Positions 26,377 through 40,400 of a stretch of 64,000 nucleotides of DNA are shown in pieces. The notes beneath the pieces are model-generated. The model saw only the letters and a list, made by a program, of their open reading frames with translations, was not told the DNA's origin and ran no database searches. Position numbers and translations under genes: made by a program. The DNA is from Adineta ricciae (lineage: Eukaryota > Rotifera > Eurotatoria > Adinetida > Adinetidae): contig CAJNOJ010000161.1 of NCBI GenBank assembly GCA_905250025.1, positions 65,560-129,559 on the forward strand, in the 5' to 3' direction. Position 1 is the first letter of the stretch. Every line of letters starts with the position of its first letter.

Positions 26377-27193
26377 TTATCGTTCATCATCACCATAGGT
26401 ATACGAATCTTCATCGTCAAAATATCCTTCTTCTTCGTCACGTTCACGAATTTTCATATCGTCAAGATTTTCGTTGTTATCAATCGATGCATAATCAATA
26501 TTCGAGTCTTCACCATTGAGAAATTTCTCTAAACGAAGTAGAAAGTCATAGACATTATTCTTTAACATATAAGGAAAAGAATTGATTATTACCTTTCTGA
26601 ATAGCAAGAAATTCTTTTCTATACAATTCTCTTTGTGCATTGGAACATTCATTATCATCTTCATCTTCTTCACTTTCGCTGTCCTCCTCGCGACGTGCCC
26701 GTTCCTCTTTTTGAAATTCTTCTTCAACTCTTTCTTGATGATTTATAGCTTCTAGATGTTCCATATAAAAATCAGCTAAGGGACCATTCGCAGTTCTTGT
26801 CACTAATTGTTTATTTGTGTCATTAATTTCGTATCTACCAATCATTTGTTCATATAGTAGTGGTGAACGTTCTTTCATTGCCTCATCGCTGAAATACGAT
26901 CCGTTTGCAACTAGTTGTTGCATGTATGTATATCGACGATTTGCGCGTTGTTTATGGCGTTGTGGAGTGGCTATTTGACGAATATAATCAGCATTTGGAT
27001 CAAAATATCGTTGTAAATCATCGTCAGTTAACAGTGAACCGAACCGATAGATAAATGTGGCTGGATTTGTCGAATATAACTGTTGAAGGATATGATATTT
27101 CTGTTCCTGTGTAAAATCTGGTTCGTCACGTTGTTGCGATGCAATGACGACGTTACTTGCACATATTCGATCGAACATAGATGTTATATCCAT
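26377..27193 (-). CDS. CCDC97: CCDC97 homologue
   Basis: Two exons: 26593-27193 and 26377-26528; 250 residues. The N-terminal RSQQRGEP-like motif (IASQQRDEPDFTQ), NRRYTYMQQL, GSYFSDEAMKERSPLLYEQM and the acidic end KFLNGEDSNIDYASIDNNE...RDEEEGYFDDE match vertebrate CCDC97, found with SF3B splicing complexes. A helical, strongly charged region (EEEFQKEERARREED) lies in the middle. The ATG directly follows TTCTAG, only 43 bp after the NUDT2 stop, so the pair looks like an operon with a trans-spliced second gene. Confidence 0.85.
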
Positions 27194-27236
27194 CTAGAAA
27201 AAAAGAGAGAAAATGAAGAAAAAATGAACGGATAAA

Positions 27237-27746
27237 TCATTGATTTTTAAGAAAATCGTCTGCTTTTCGCAAAATCGTTTGCATATTTTCGTATTTTACT
27301 AAATCACAGGCTTCTTGTAAACTTGACCAACTCAATGCTTGATGTTCATCAGAGAGACTTATGCTTTGTTCCGGATTGCGGAGACGAGCTAAGTAATAAT
27401 AAACATCTTTGGGCTTTCCTTTAACATTGTATGTTGTTTTCTCTTCGAATTTCTCATAGCATTCGAAGTCATTTCTAGTTAAACCAGCTTCTTCTTTGGT
27501 TTCTCGTTCAGCTGCTTGCAAAGGAGATTCACCAGCGTCCAAATGACCTAATTCAATATCAAACCTGTTGTATCGAACTTTCTTTCGATAGGACGAACTC
27601 TCCTCAGTCGAATATAACTATTCATCATTTCTCTTACCTTTCGGTGGCGTCCAATGATGTTCACCATAGGATGTTTGTAGTAGCAAGTACTGAATTGGTC
27701 TTCCTACTAATTGTCGGAATATGATGAATCCAGCCGCTGAAGTCAT
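27237..27746 (-). CDS. NUDT2: Diadenosine tetraphosphate hydrolase (Nudix)
   Basis: Two exons: 27638-27746 and 27237-27547; 139 residues (human 147). It has the Nudix box across the exon junction: GHLDAGESPLQAAERETKEE followed by AGL, with the catalytic glutamates of REtkEEaG intact. HHWTPPKG before it and KPKDVYYYLARL after it are typical of asymmetric Ap4A hydrolases, which cleave Ap4A to ATP and AMP. An acceptor-like TTTTGTAG sits about 14 bp before the ATG. Confidence 0.92.
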
Positions 27747-28127
27747 ACTCTCAAAATCTACAAAAACAAAAAAGTTTTACGATCATTGTAACCCATGTTT
27801 TATATGTATATATTATATCGTTTGGCGTAAAAAAAAGAGCAACAGCAACAACAAGCAAAAACAATATTTATTTTGAGACGAAAAGAAAATGGGTAGAAGA
27901 GAAAGTAATGAACAACTACGAGTAAAATGAACAATCACACAAGAAAACGTGCAGAAGAGTAGAACTGAGAGAAAGAAAGAAAAATAGAAGAACTTTTCGT
28001 TCATTTATTTATTTATTCCCAAATGAGACAAAGTCAAGGCATACAGATGTTACTAGTAAAATAAGTTTTCTCGTTCTTTTCCCTTTGAATTTCTTTTATG
28101 ATTCATTGAAACTTTCTTTCTTTCTTT
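27747..28127. other. Intergenic spacer
   Basis: About 380 bp between TM9SF4 and NUDT2, pyrimidine-rich on the minus strand. The minus-strand frame at 27813-28004 is a translation of this tract and is not supported. Confidence 0.5.
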
Positions 28128-31057
28128 TTATTCTATTTTCACAGCAGCATAAATTTTTCTAACGAAGATGTACGATGCGATAAAACCGATTGTGCCAGTC
28201 AAAATCCAAAATGTGAAACAGATCAACAATGTATAACCAAAATAAAGCATTGATGGAACTAATTCAGTGATGTCCAACTAGAACAACGAATCGTTTTTGT
28301 TGAAAAATCAAATGTACGCAAGATTCTTACTTTAGTAAAGAAGTAAAAGATTGAATAAGTAAAGACATAGAATGCTGAGCCTCCTGATGCAATAAATGAT
28401 CGCCACCACCAATGATAATCTTCTCCGCATAGTTGAAAATAAGTTATAACAATGGAAATTTGAGAGCATGATACTAAAATACAAATGAATTCAACGGATA
28501 AATTCTTCTCTTGTCATACTTACCAATGATAATTATAAAGACGAGGAAAAGAAAACCAAAGAGATAATAGTATTGATTTTCCCAAATAGCTGAGAAGATA
28601 AAGAACAACTCAATGAACATGGCACCGAATGGCAGAACGCCTAAAGAATAAAGAATTCTTGAGAAAGTTTCTTTCGTCATTAGCATTTACTTACCAGCCA
28701 TCAAAGTGCTGAAATAGATAGAAAATGAAGAGGATTTCTTTATCAAATCGGTATTTTGTTTCGTTATTTACCTTAAAACTGGATGTAAGAACCATTGTTG
28801 TTCGGGTACTTGTCGTGGAATCTGATTAGTTCGAACTGGTTGTTCATAAGGCTAAATGATAATTCCTTTTTGTATCGGAAAAATGGATCGTGTATTTTCT
28901 CGGACATACCTGTTTACGATAGCCGAAATAAAAGCCAAGGCAAACTAATGGAAATGAGATACCTAACCACATGACAAGTATAGCTAACATAGTAGAAAAT
29001 GGAACAGCGCCTGATGAACGTCTTCCCCAAATGAAAAAATTCAGAAAGAAACCAACGCTGAATACGACTGCTGGATAAAGTGTTGCAGTCTAATGGCGAA
29101 ACAAATTCAATTAGTTGCACGTACACATTAATCATCTGTGTGCCTACCAAAGCAGCTGTCCGCTTCCAGTTTGAACCTTTGATTGTCTTGTAGATTCGTC
29201 CAGAATAAAAACCAGCAACAAGACTAGAGAAAGTTATGTTGAAAATGAACTTTTATTTCGATGGACTTACCCCATAAATACATAGAGAAAACAAGCTGCT
29301 GTTATCAGAGCACCACGCGATGATGGTGAAAGCATTCCAAGTGCAGCAAAGACTATAAAGAGAAATTTTTAATTGACTTTTAATCAGTGAAATTTTAAAA
29401 GACAAACCAATGACGATAAATGACATTAAAAATATCTGGATACCAGAGCCAATCAATGCGGCAAGGACGTTCTTACGGCGAGGTGGTCGAAAGACATCGC
29501 CGTGCACTCTTAAAAACGAACACAATCAATCTGAATACGAATATGAAGAAAATACATACAATTTCCAGCCAGTTTCTTCGGTAACATCATCCTAAATAAG
29601 AAAATCAAGTCAAGTTTCATCTCGATTTTCAATTCTATACTCACGGAATCTTCTTGATTGTATCGGGCGATGTCACGACGAAGTGTTTTGACAATGATCA
29701 TCGATAGTATACCAGCGAGGAAAAACACCACGATAACCGAATTGACAATTGAAAACCAATGAATTTGTACATCAGTCATGGTTAAATAAGTATCCCAGCT
29801 ATGAATAACAAAAACAACATCGATTCAATTCATTTCCTATCGAATCGGGAAAAGCTCAAATTCAATAAATTTTCTGAGCGATGATGTGGCAGAATCATAA
29901 CGTCACTATTATCATGACAAAGACTTATTCATGATTCATTCGGCGAGTGTTTGAAAAAATGACTCATACTATATACTTTCTGAATACGTACCGACTTGCC
30001 CAACGTGTTTCGCTTGCTGACCATTCAATTTCATAGGTCATTGTCACTTTATTTTCTCCTACGAAACAACAGATAGTTCAAGTTCGAAAGCTAACAAATT
30101 AATTCTACCTTTGGGATCGATTTTTTGAGTAGTTTTGCCATTTTGAATCGTACACGAGCCATCATCACTAACAGTTATACGTTTTGAGTCGATACTTTTT
30201 GGTTCTACTTCGAATCCAACCACACGATAGAGTTCTCTGAAGAATTTCAACACAGACATGGCGAAAGTATGTATGCAGAATTGATTTACTCAGATTCCTT
30301 GTGGTAAAACAATTTGATGACTAAATGATTATTTAAGAATGCCTCATCGCTTTCTTTTGTATACATTCCTAAGCGATAGCCATGCTCATATAAAACTTCA
30401 TGTGTTTGAACACTTTGAAATTTTGTTGCACATGGAAGATTATCGACGAGACTAAAATGAAACATTTCTCTTGTATCGAGTGAAAGAAAAACAAATGTTT
30501 CGTTGTATATACAGATGAACATAATAATTATTTCGAATACGTTTTCCCAGTGTGGCACTTTGTTCCTGATTTAGAGTAATATCTTTACAGAGCGTTTGAC
30601 ATTGAACATTGACATCCATTTCCACCTAAATAAGTCCACAAATTCGATCGAAGAAATTCTCTATCACGCCGTTACTTTGTACTTGGTATTGACAATTCGA
30701 TCACCTCGAAGAATTTCGCCTAAAAAGAAAACATCAGTTTGGTTCAATGTGATGTCAAACTATCATCTGCTTATACCAAGGTTTTCCGATTTATATTTTG
30801 TTCCATTCAATGGCTTACAATGGACAGCAACGTCATAATAATCATAGGGTAATTGTGTCTTTGTACTGGTCATTTTAACAGCCTGAAAGGAAACGAAATT
30901 CTCATGTGAAAACGAAGCAGACATTTACTCCTACTTTAACTTCGACATTTTCTCCTTTGTGGAAATCTAGTGGTGCAACACCGGGGATGTAGAATGTTGC
31001 ATGCGGTTTCAGTAGAAACCCGATGCATACAAAGAGAATAAATACTGTATGAGCCAT
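28128..31057 (-). CDS. TM9SF4: Transmembrane 9 superfamily member 4 (nonaspanin)
   Basis: Eighteen exons can be chained in phase, from 30929-31057 to the exon containing the stop at 28128-28130. The protein starts with a signal peptide ([18 protein letters not shown]) followed by FYIPGVAP, the family N-terminus. [70 protein letters not shown] and [20 protein letters not shown] point to TM9SF4 rather than TM9SF2. It ends in KIYAAVKIE, close to the Golgi-retention tail of the family (KxD/E). TM9SF4 acts in Golgi and endosomal sorting of membrane proteins. The ATG directly follows GATTCTAG. One exon is only 14 bp (about 28715). The stop is inside AATAAA. Confidence 0.93.
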
Positions 31058-32291
31058 CTAGAATCGGTGAAACGTAAAAATACTTCGATGAGTAATCCAG
31101 GTGTTTTTTTTTGAATCTGATGGATAAAAATGGTTAGCGTAGCAAAAAATACTCGAGTAGAACAGACGAAAATGTCAAAGATAGAAAAACATAATAAGTA
31201 AATATATGTGCATAGTGCATTATCTAATGTATGCCTAGTGTAGAAATGATGTTTATTTACAAAAAAAAAGAAAAAGTATGTGTTTTTCTTCTATGGAAGA
31301 AATTTTTTCTGGAAAGGAAAAATTTTCGATTTGAAACATAAGTTTACTATGCACAGAAGACAAATGCATTCAAGAATTGATCATTGTAGAGGGCGTTGTT
31401 AAGCACACATGTCGATAATGGTTAATGATTGGAAGAGGAATTTACAGACATAACTTTCGATTTAGATAATTGATTGATCGAAAAAATCGTAAATTTTCTT
31501 TTAGACAATATTTGATATATTTGCGTAGGATTTTTTCTCCTCTCGCCAATAATCTGGTTAAAAATAGATCTTCACCTGTGTTCTATGACATGTTAGTTAA
31601 TCTGAAATAATTTATGTGTGTGGGAGTATGTATCCAATTCTTCCGAATGAGAAACAAGAACTACTCACTAATGAATATCTAGAAAGTAGCATATGAATTC
31701 GACACAAACGAAAACCAATTGATCACACAAGCGAATGTCATTGTACTCTGTTTCTTACAGGTACATCTTACTTTATACCGATCATAAAACGATCGTTGTG
31801 ACGAATATAATAAGCAACTATTGTTATGACCTATTAGTATTTGTTTATATGAGTAAGATCAACTCAAGGCAAAAGATTTTATTAATGAAATCCCCAAGGA
31901 AATGACTTTCTATTTAATAATGACCTCAAATATCTTTGGCGGAGTTATTTACGGCGTAATTTCAATGAAAATAATTAAATTTGAAATCTAATATCCTCAT
32001 CGACAATTGAAATCCCATATAAGATTAATTACAACGGTGTATCACGTAGGCAAAGCACTCGCTTGTTCTTTCTCGTCAGACATATCACGCTGACGACGGC
32101 AAGTTCTTTCAAACGAAGATCTATTTCGAGCAACTTCAAAGCAATGTACCAAGACCAACAATTCACCTTTGATACGTACTATAAGGAAGATTATAAGCAT
32201 CGTCATTCTAGCTTTCGTTTTATTTGACTTCAAGATACGATTATGTTTATACAAATAGATAGACGAACAGGAACAAAAAAGCGAAACAAAA
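31058..32291. other. Intergenic stretch, no gene recognised
   Basis: About 1.2 kb upstream of TM9SF4 and downstream of the GPCR gene. A+T-rich, stops in all frames; the small minus-strand frame at 32042-32254 has no supporting features. Confidence 0.5.
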
Positions 32292-33770
32292 TTAGTTCGA
32301 TTGAGAGAGACGTGTCAACGAACTAGGCTTCAATCGATGACTTAAATAGATGCTATCCTGGCGGTCTTGAGATTTGCTTTGATATCTTATGTTGAAATAC
32401 CGGCAAATTACTGAACAACTAAACAATCGAACGACTTCATTACGAAAACGTTGGCCACATATGGCATAGACGAAGAAATTGACACAAAAAGATGCGAAAA
32501 ACCAAAGACGAGCAATATTTACAGCGTTGAGCATCCATGGCGGCTGATGTTGATTGAGCAAGAAACAGAATAACAATAGATGATAGGGTAGATTAAAAAC
32601 AAGAAAGACGGTCGAAGCTGCTAAGAGCATTTTAGTTGTTTTAGCCGACGCTGTTGCACGGCATTGAGTCGAACGAATACGAAACGATGCGTTTGTGTAG
32701 TACATTGATGTACGTCGTTGCAGTGGTGGTACTATCGATGGCGCAAACCGGTTTGATCCACTTTTATACTGATCCGTCGGTCGAACGGCCAATAGTGAAC
32801 GATTATGTTGATGGACAAGGCAATGTGTTTCGCTATTATTGTTGGTAGAATTCATTTGAGATGATTGAACACTATCACTAGCTGATTGCCCGGATGAATT
32901 CGTGGATTGAGGCATCGTGGGTGTCTTTCGCACGTAGGCAAATTTTCCTTGAAGTTTATATACAATCGCCAAATTCATGCATGTGATCATGGTAAATGGA
33001 ATGATAAATGTAAATAATGTATCGAAGAAAAGAAACGGAAATAATATTTTATTGTGTCGATCTTCTTCGCAGTGGACAACATTAGTTGTATTCGAACGTA
33101 ATGTCGTTGTTGTTACAGGAAATGACAAAGAATAGAATATCGACGCGAATGTTAATAAGGTCAGTGCGAGAAAACGATTAGTGCGCTGTTTTAAAAATGT
33201 TGTTGATTTCATTGGAAAGAAAACAGCAATGAGGCGATGAGTTGTATAAGCCAACGTGAAATTCGACGATAAAAATGAGGCTATATGACTGAAATAGATG
33301 GTTAGCACACAAACAGGTGCTGTCATTATCGGAATTTGTAATTCATCGAGGAGAGCGAGGACAAGTATGAGAATGAAGATAAGATCAGTTATAGCGAGGC
33401 AAGTCAAAAAAAACGACGAACGTAATGATCGTAGTCGACGTTGCGAGAAAACGAATATGGTTGTTGTATTACCAATAAGACCAGTTAAAGCAATAGTGAT
33501 ATAATAGGCAAGTTGAAGTTGCGCTGGTAGTGTCATTCTTGCATTCTCAACTCGTAAAGTAAATGAAGACGATAGTATTGACGCCGGCGAAGCCGATAAA
33601 GTAACAGGCAAAAAGATTGACGTTAATGAGAGGAGTGAATCGCTTGACACATTGAATGCATCGAGTGAACTGTAAATAGAAAAAAAAAGAGATGGACTTC
33701 GAAATTGTGAAGAAAATGTATACGTATATCTAGATGTACGAGGTTTTTACTTGCCTAATATCTCTCGCAT
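32292..33770 (-). CDS. Class A (rhodopsin-like) GPCR, probable peptide receptor
   Basis: Main exon 32292-33669; a 20-bp first exon at 33751-33770 (MREILGN) joins in phase through a GT-AG intron, giving 465 residues. Seven hydrophobic segments are visible: first YYITIALTGLIGNTTTIFVF with the conserved GN, second LTCLAITDLIFILILVLALL with the Asp. A cysteine before TM3 (APVC) pairs with one in ECL2 (VVHC). TM6 has FNLPYHLLLFCFLL, and TM7 ends VNFFVYAICGQRFR. The DRY site reads THR and NPxxY reads VNFFVY, so micro-switch residues differ from the textbook. A Ser/Asn-rich third loop of about 100 residues is long. The profile resembles FMRFamide-type neuropeptide receptors, but the ligand is unknown. 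Confidence 0.8.
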
Positions 33771-36700
33771 TTTCTCGCTAATTAACATCGGAGATTGGTA
33801 ACGACGAAAAAAAAACAATCTTTTTCAATTAGGCTAGTCGGTTTATATTACACATAATACTTTGAAATGAGAGAACGAAAAACAACATAAATTACAGTTT
33901 ATCTCTGAATTTATCTGCTAGGAAAAGCGTTCCGAAAAACACAAATGCCTACAACATTTTCACAGAAGAAAGAAAGCAAGAACTACTTATCCGTTCTTTC
34001 AATTACTAGTGAATATGTCAAAATTCATCTCGTCTTCTCTTACTCATTTACCTTGCGTGTTATGCATATCAGATGAAACTGTTTCTCTCTGAAATATTCA
34101 CGGAAAAAGAACAGGTCGAAAATCTATACTAAGTCTTCGTCGAGAAGAAAAATCTCATGTCACCTGTGCTTATCGATCTCGATGAATTTCACTTGTTTGC
34201 CGTTCGGAGATTATTAGAAGTGAAGAGACATACTTAGCGATCGAGAAATTGGATGTAAATATAGCTGGAATCTATCACCTTTTGCTTCCTTCGTTTAGTG
34301 AAACATGTTACTTCCAGTCATGTTAACAAACATCTAGCATGTTCATATGTTTAAAATACATCGTTTCCAGGACGTGTCGACGTTCTTTTATCCTAATTGC
34401 ACGAACTCATTTTGTCTTGATATCAGCAGATTATTCAGTTTTTCTTCTAGTAACAATGAACGCCATATCATTAGAGGAAACTCGCCGTGATAAATGAGTT
34501 TTTCTTCTTCTTCATCATCTCCAGTTAATGTCCTGTGTCATATGTTAGTGGGTCGTTATACTTATTCTCTGAATGTCAAGTTGGGGGAGATGAAGAAATT
34601 GAAATTCATAGGAACTGAAATGGAAGAAGCACGTACGCCGAGTCTTACCGCAAATTTTTAATGAAATGTGGATAAAATGAGAACGAATGTTACCTATTTG
34701 TGTATTTCTTCATTTCTTCGATCGAGTTTACGTGTTTTTTTTTCTCTTTTGCTGATTGATTAATCGTTTTGATTTATGCAACCCCATCAATCGTATATTC
34801 TTCCTTTCCGATTACTTATACGCTTTGATGTGTTAGCATAGAAATGCATAAGAAGACGTCTTTACTGACTCACACACTAGTTTACTGATTTGCTCTTGTC
34901 ATGTCTTTCTTTTCTGCCTATTGTTATTCTTAGTCGACTATCAAACGTGACTTTACTTTGTATTATAACAAATACGCAACAGTAACAATAAGGCGAAGGT
35001 CAAGAAGTCGCTTTACATCGCATGCTTTTTTTTCTACTCGAGATTATGATCAATCTAACATTCATTTGATTTAGCTCTGATTACTCCGCTAGGAATATCT
35101 ACGTAACTAGCCGCATGTTCGACTGATGAGAACATGAGGTGGTTTTATAGAGTATTACTTAATGGAAAACTCCTCCGCAATGCGCACATATTAAAATTGT
35201 GTACGAATAGAAGACAGTCAAGAGTCAAATACACAGAAATCTGATCCACGATGTTTTGAAATGACACGTGTCTTGGATAACGTGAGATACTTTCTTTTTC
35301 ATCATTTTGCGAACTTGACATTGCCAGTTTTTCAGTGGTAGTTAACATTGAAGTATCCCTGCTGTGCATCTTCGGATAATTGAACAGAAAAATAAGAGCA
35401 AAGTTCTGCGACTTTAGTACCGTGATGTAATTATGTTTTCTTGCTTCTGTTTTCTAACAAAAAATACACATGATCTGTTTCAACATTGATCTGCATATAT
35501 GCATTCCAAAAACAACGTTCAATAACCTTGTTATGAATAAAAGATTTCATCTTGACATGTATGAAAATAGAAAATACAAGAAGTAGACTTGAAAATCTCG
35601 TCTATTAGTTTTAGTTGAGATGATCTCTTTCAATGTTTTATCTTAATTAACTTTATTCCGCGGATGAATATGAAGGAAACAATCACGAATAAAAGGCATG
35701 CTGAGAGCAAGACAAAGGTGAATAGGCATTAATATTACACTCACGTCTCGATATTTCCACTCCATTGAATGTCTGATAGACCATACGTGTGGAATCGTTC
35801 TGTTGCAAATAGTTGTGAATCAATAGTAAAGGAATCAATAGAAGAAAAATGATTGCTTATGGAATATGAAAGGCGTAGAAAGTAGAAACATAGGAAAGTA
35901 CTCATCGCTTGTCGTGTAGAAAGCAGATTGAACGAGTTCCTGATGATTGCTTGACGAAAACGAACGGAATATTTGAGAGGAGAAGAAAACATGATTTAGG
36001 ATGATGTATGAACATGTCAATAGTTGAATTTCCAATTAGTTATACAAGAATATCCTTGTCAAATCTGATTAATATCAACTTTCCTCTTGCGCTGACGAGA
36101 AAATAGTCACAAACATATACTCGACGATCTCTCTTTCACAATTCGATGATATAATGGCAATATGAAACTCATCAAAACAATACAACTACAAAAATGAATA
36201 TTTTAATTTTACTTCACAGACGCAGACAGGATTTTCTGCTATAATTACCATTCAGCTAAGACGAAGAAATGCCGGGAGGAAAATAATAATGTATGCGTTA
36301 ATTATAGCACATTTCCCCTTTTTATTTATATATATATAAACAATTTGATTACTTCTACAGACATTTCGATTACCAAACAATGAACAATAACTTTTGTTGT
36401 ATTTGCCGATTGATTTTCTTCGATAGAATGTTTTATATTTCGATATTGTCTATCATGTGAAATATCCACCACCTGCTGTGCAATCATTCAATCAATCAAA
36501 AGCACTCCTCCTTTCTCTCCTTCATGTCAACTAGGCATTTGACAGTTTCCAACTGTGCAATATTGAATTAAACATGAATATCCACACATTCATGTAGATG
36601 TACGAAACGATTGACTGATAACTTCGTCTTTCGTTTTTTCTTTCCTATTGATGATTATTGTCTTCAGTGACATTGACGTATTAATTAGTTCAATGCACGA

Positions 36701-36818
36701 GTTCCCCGTTGTTTTAACTTTCTCGCTTTCCAACTGTTCCCCTCTTTCATGACATACAGATTCAATTGAAGGTAATGCTTTTAAAATCATTTGACGTTTA
36801 TATCAACTCGGTTGAAGC
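33771..36818. other. Long non-coding stretch upstream of a bHLH gene
   Basis: About 3 kb between the divergently placed GPCR and bHLH genes. Probably holds the promoters and enhancers of both; long flanks are common for developmental transcription factors. The minus-strand frames at 35145-35369 and 35741-36035 lack domains; the second ends at a donor-like GTGAGT and might be an exon of an unrecognised gene, but I could not extend it. Confidence 0.4.
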
Positions 36819-37202
36819 ATGGAAAAAATGAAGGCTCTTTCACAAACACAATCGTCAACCAAAATCAACAATAAGAAACGTTCACCGACATTTGTGGTCA
36901 AACGCGCATCATCGACGATCGTGCAAGTAGAGAAAACTCGTCGAATTGCAGCAAATGCGCGCGAACGTCGTCGAATGAACGGTCTCAACACAGCATTTGA
37001 TCGTCTTCGTACTGTTTTACCATCGTCGATGTTTCAGCAACAACGGCGCTTTTCCAAATATGAAACTTTACAAATGGCTCAAAGCTATATAGCTGCACTT
37101 CAATCAATTCTGGAGTTGAACACCTCAACAACTACCGAGCGAAATCTATCCAATGTGAGTAGCACTACCGATGAAGATATGGACAATTCCGCACATGATT
37201 AA
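36819..37202 (+). CDS. Atonal-type bHLH transcription factor
   Basis: A single exon of 127 residues. The basic region and first helix read [20 protein letters not shown] and continue DRLRTVLPS; the second helix is [24 protein letters not shown] is typical of the ATOH1/ATOH7/atonal group, and [10 protein letters not shown] is closest to ATOH7. These proteins bind E-boxes as dimers with E proteins and promote neural and sensory cell fates. The loop appears about two residues longer than in ATOH1. The tail is short and Ser/Thr-rich. AATAAA lies about 65 bp after the stop. Assignment to a single orthologue is not possible by eye. Confidence 0.88.
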   Translation: MEKMKALSQTQSSTKINNKKRSPTFVVKRASSTIVQVEKTRRIAANARERRRMNGLNTAFDRLRTVLPSSMFQQQRRFSKYETLQMAQSYIAALQSILELNTSTTTERNLSNVSSTTDEDMDNSAHD

Positions 37203-37430
37203 TTGCTTTCATTTGCCTGTATTATAATCATAATTATTGTATTTTATCAAAAGAGAAAAAGACAAAATAAAGAGCAATAAAGCAAAAAATGAAGAGAAAG
37301 AGAGAGAGAGATAAAGCACGGAACCTGATATATAGAAGTATAAGAAAGGCACAAGTTGGTGGATGAAAAGCGAAAATGAAAGCAAAGAACAGCAAAAAAA
37401 AAAGGAAAACACGAATAGATCATTGATAAT

Positions 37431-40400
37431 CTAATCGAAACGATTCGTTCGATGTCGTCGATGGGATTGCAAAGTTTTTGTAGGTGTTTGGTAGATCTTG
37501 TTTGACTCTTTCAAATGATATTCCATATTCGAACGAGCTTTTTGCAAAGCATCTAATGTTGGCCGGACTAAAACAAAGCAACAAAGTCAAATCAATCTTG
37601 CACCGATTCGTCGTCGTTATTTTCTTCTCAGTACAAATTTAGTTTATGTAATCTTCTTACATCCTCAGATGCAATTCTCTATTAAAATCTAATCTTCGAT
37701 AAAAATAGTACTCATGCAAAACGTGACTTTCGCATCGAATCCTGAATGTTGAGTTTTAGTTGGAAGAGCACACAACTATTAGCATTAAAAACACACCCGA
37801 CACACAGAACAAACAATAAGATGATGTCAAGCAAATGAACACAATAGTCATTCATGCGAACTATATAGATACATGCATGAAAACAATCATTTGAACGATT
37901 AGTGAAATTCTATGGACAACACAAGTGCAAGGGAAAGAAAAGAGATGAACTTTTGATCGAGATGAATGTGTGCTGTTTGCCGGTGCAACGAGAAAACTTA
38001 CGTAGCAAAGCCAAATAATCGTCTGTATTAGATTTTTTGTAGTTTGCTTTCTGCAAAAAGTTTAGATGAAATAACCAGAACGAAACGGATGCCAGAAGAA
38101 TCTCTCGTACATATCTTGTATGCAATCAAATGAAGGTGGAAGACTTACCGTTAATTGCCCTAAGACTTGTTCGAGATGAACCGTTTGATCTTTGTATTTT
38201 TGCTTCAATGATTGCAAATCTTGCGAACATTTCGATAGAGATTGTCGAAGTTCTTTATTCTAATCATATTGAATGTAAAAATGAATGTAAATCTTCGGAA
38301 ATATTTACTTCAGCTACGAGACGTTCATCAGAGTTCGTCTTAGCTGGTAGTTGTGTCGTACGGTATGTTTCAACGAGCTGATAGATTCGTTCGAGAAGTG
38401 TCACACATTGATTGAGTGCTTGTAAACGTTGTTCAAGCCATTGAACCGATGGATCAGCAATCGATGAAATCTAAAAATATGCCTTGGGAAAGAACTGATC
38501 GAGTGAAAACATCTTCGCATACAGTTTTTGATCGAGCTCGTTCTTGGAGTTGGCTTTCGACTGCTTTCAATTGATTTCTAATTTCAACAATCAATCGTCG
38601 AAGATTTTCATGATTTTCCAGTTCACCAATTGCATATAATTTATCTAAACTGCCTGTTCGTTCAGTTTCTACAAATCCGAACACTTCAATCGAACTTTCC
38701 AATCCAAAATTTTACCCTACCGAATTCAATGGTCGACGAACCCAAAGGTCTCGAACGCTTTTCTTCCGTCATACTGGTGATAAAATAGTTCTCCGCGCTA
38801 CTCACTGATGCTGACGCATCAATTACACGAAGATCAGGATATGAAACACCGCGACCAGAAAATGTAAATTCACGTGGCGCTTTTGTTAGACGAATGTTCT
38901 CATCTAATTTGATCTGCAATTCATTCTGTCGATTGATACTTCCTTCGAGATCCTGACGGAGATGACGCATTTCTTCCAATAATCCAGACATTTCATTCGT
39001 TCGGACAGTCATTTCACCTTTGCCATTATCTAAATAGATTTTTCTGTAAAATCACAACTGATTCCATGCGGAATTCTACCACGCGAAGAGATTTGTTTTT
39101 CCAGTAAACTAATTTGCTTGTCATAATGCGCAATTAGTTCCTTTTGACTTGACAGTTCATGTTGTAGTGATTTAATTTCATTACGTAATCTGAAATTCAC
39201 GTGAAACATTTGATACCGATGCAAAGAAAACCATTACCTCTGATTTTGATCTTGCGCTTGTTCAAGTTGCTGTTGAGTGGCTTTTAACTGTTCATTCTGT
39301 TTACCATTTTGACTCTCAATTTGAATTCTTTCGTATTTACGTTGATATTGATTCATTTCATTTTCATGTGCTTTTCTTAAACTAAATTTGACGGAGATAA
39401 ACTGCACAACTTCAGATAACATCGACTGTCTTACTCGCTCAATTGTTTCTGAAGCTGCCGAATTTCATCATCTTTTTCATTTATCAGTTGTTGATAATCG
39501 TTTTTCATGGATGTGTAACGTGCACTAGGAAAACCCGCAAAATGTGAATGAATGATTTCCCTTCGAAGATCGAATACCTGTCGATCGTGCTGACAGCAGC
39601 TGTTTCTTTTTTGTTGATCGATGTTTCTAAAGAGAATAGGAAGTTGAATTTGTTGAACTCATGTGTAAGCAGTCAAGTGATGATTAAGACATGAAAGTGA
39701 AAACGACAAACATGATATCTGAATGACTTTTTCTCAGCGAAAGTCTAGAGCAGCAGGAGCAATTGGTGAGATCAGTGAATAGTGTGTAGCAGAAAAGAAA
39801 GATTTGAAAACAATTAGAATGTGTTTGGGAAATCAAGGTGTGAAAGTACAATATATTTCTCCTTCTCTGTCTTTTATCTAAATAAACATGCAAGTTGAAT
39901 CATCATCATCATCAACAGAATACAAGAGAAAGAAATACTTGTCGGATTATCGTCGATTGGTAAAATATCAATATCTAAATTGATTATTAAGTCTTCGAGC
40001 TTGTTGAATACTTGTTCGGATGAGAGGAAGCTTTGTTTCTAAAATAACAATCATAGATTGTTTATATTTTATTTATCAAACGAACTGTGGATGATTGTTC
40101 ACGTTGCTGAAGTCGATAGTTGATTTGATCAATGTACTTCTGTTGATCTTTAATAACATTTTCATACTGTTTCAATGCTCCGCGGCTGTATTCAATAGTT
40201 GAGTAGTTTTTGTTAAGTTCACATTTCAATGCCTCTGTTTCAGCTTTGTACGTATCGCTAACAAGATGCAATTTCTAGAAATTCCAACATTAACAATCTC
40301 GATAAATGAATTGAACATACCTTGTTTTCTTCCGTTAGTTTCTCTAATGTTGATGATTGAAGTATATCAGGTGTAGAGATCTGAACGCGTGTCTGAAGTT

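Noticed and set aside
32654..33504. Plus-strand frames inside the GPCR gene
   Set aside because: They are antisense shadows of a well-supported seven-helix receptor.
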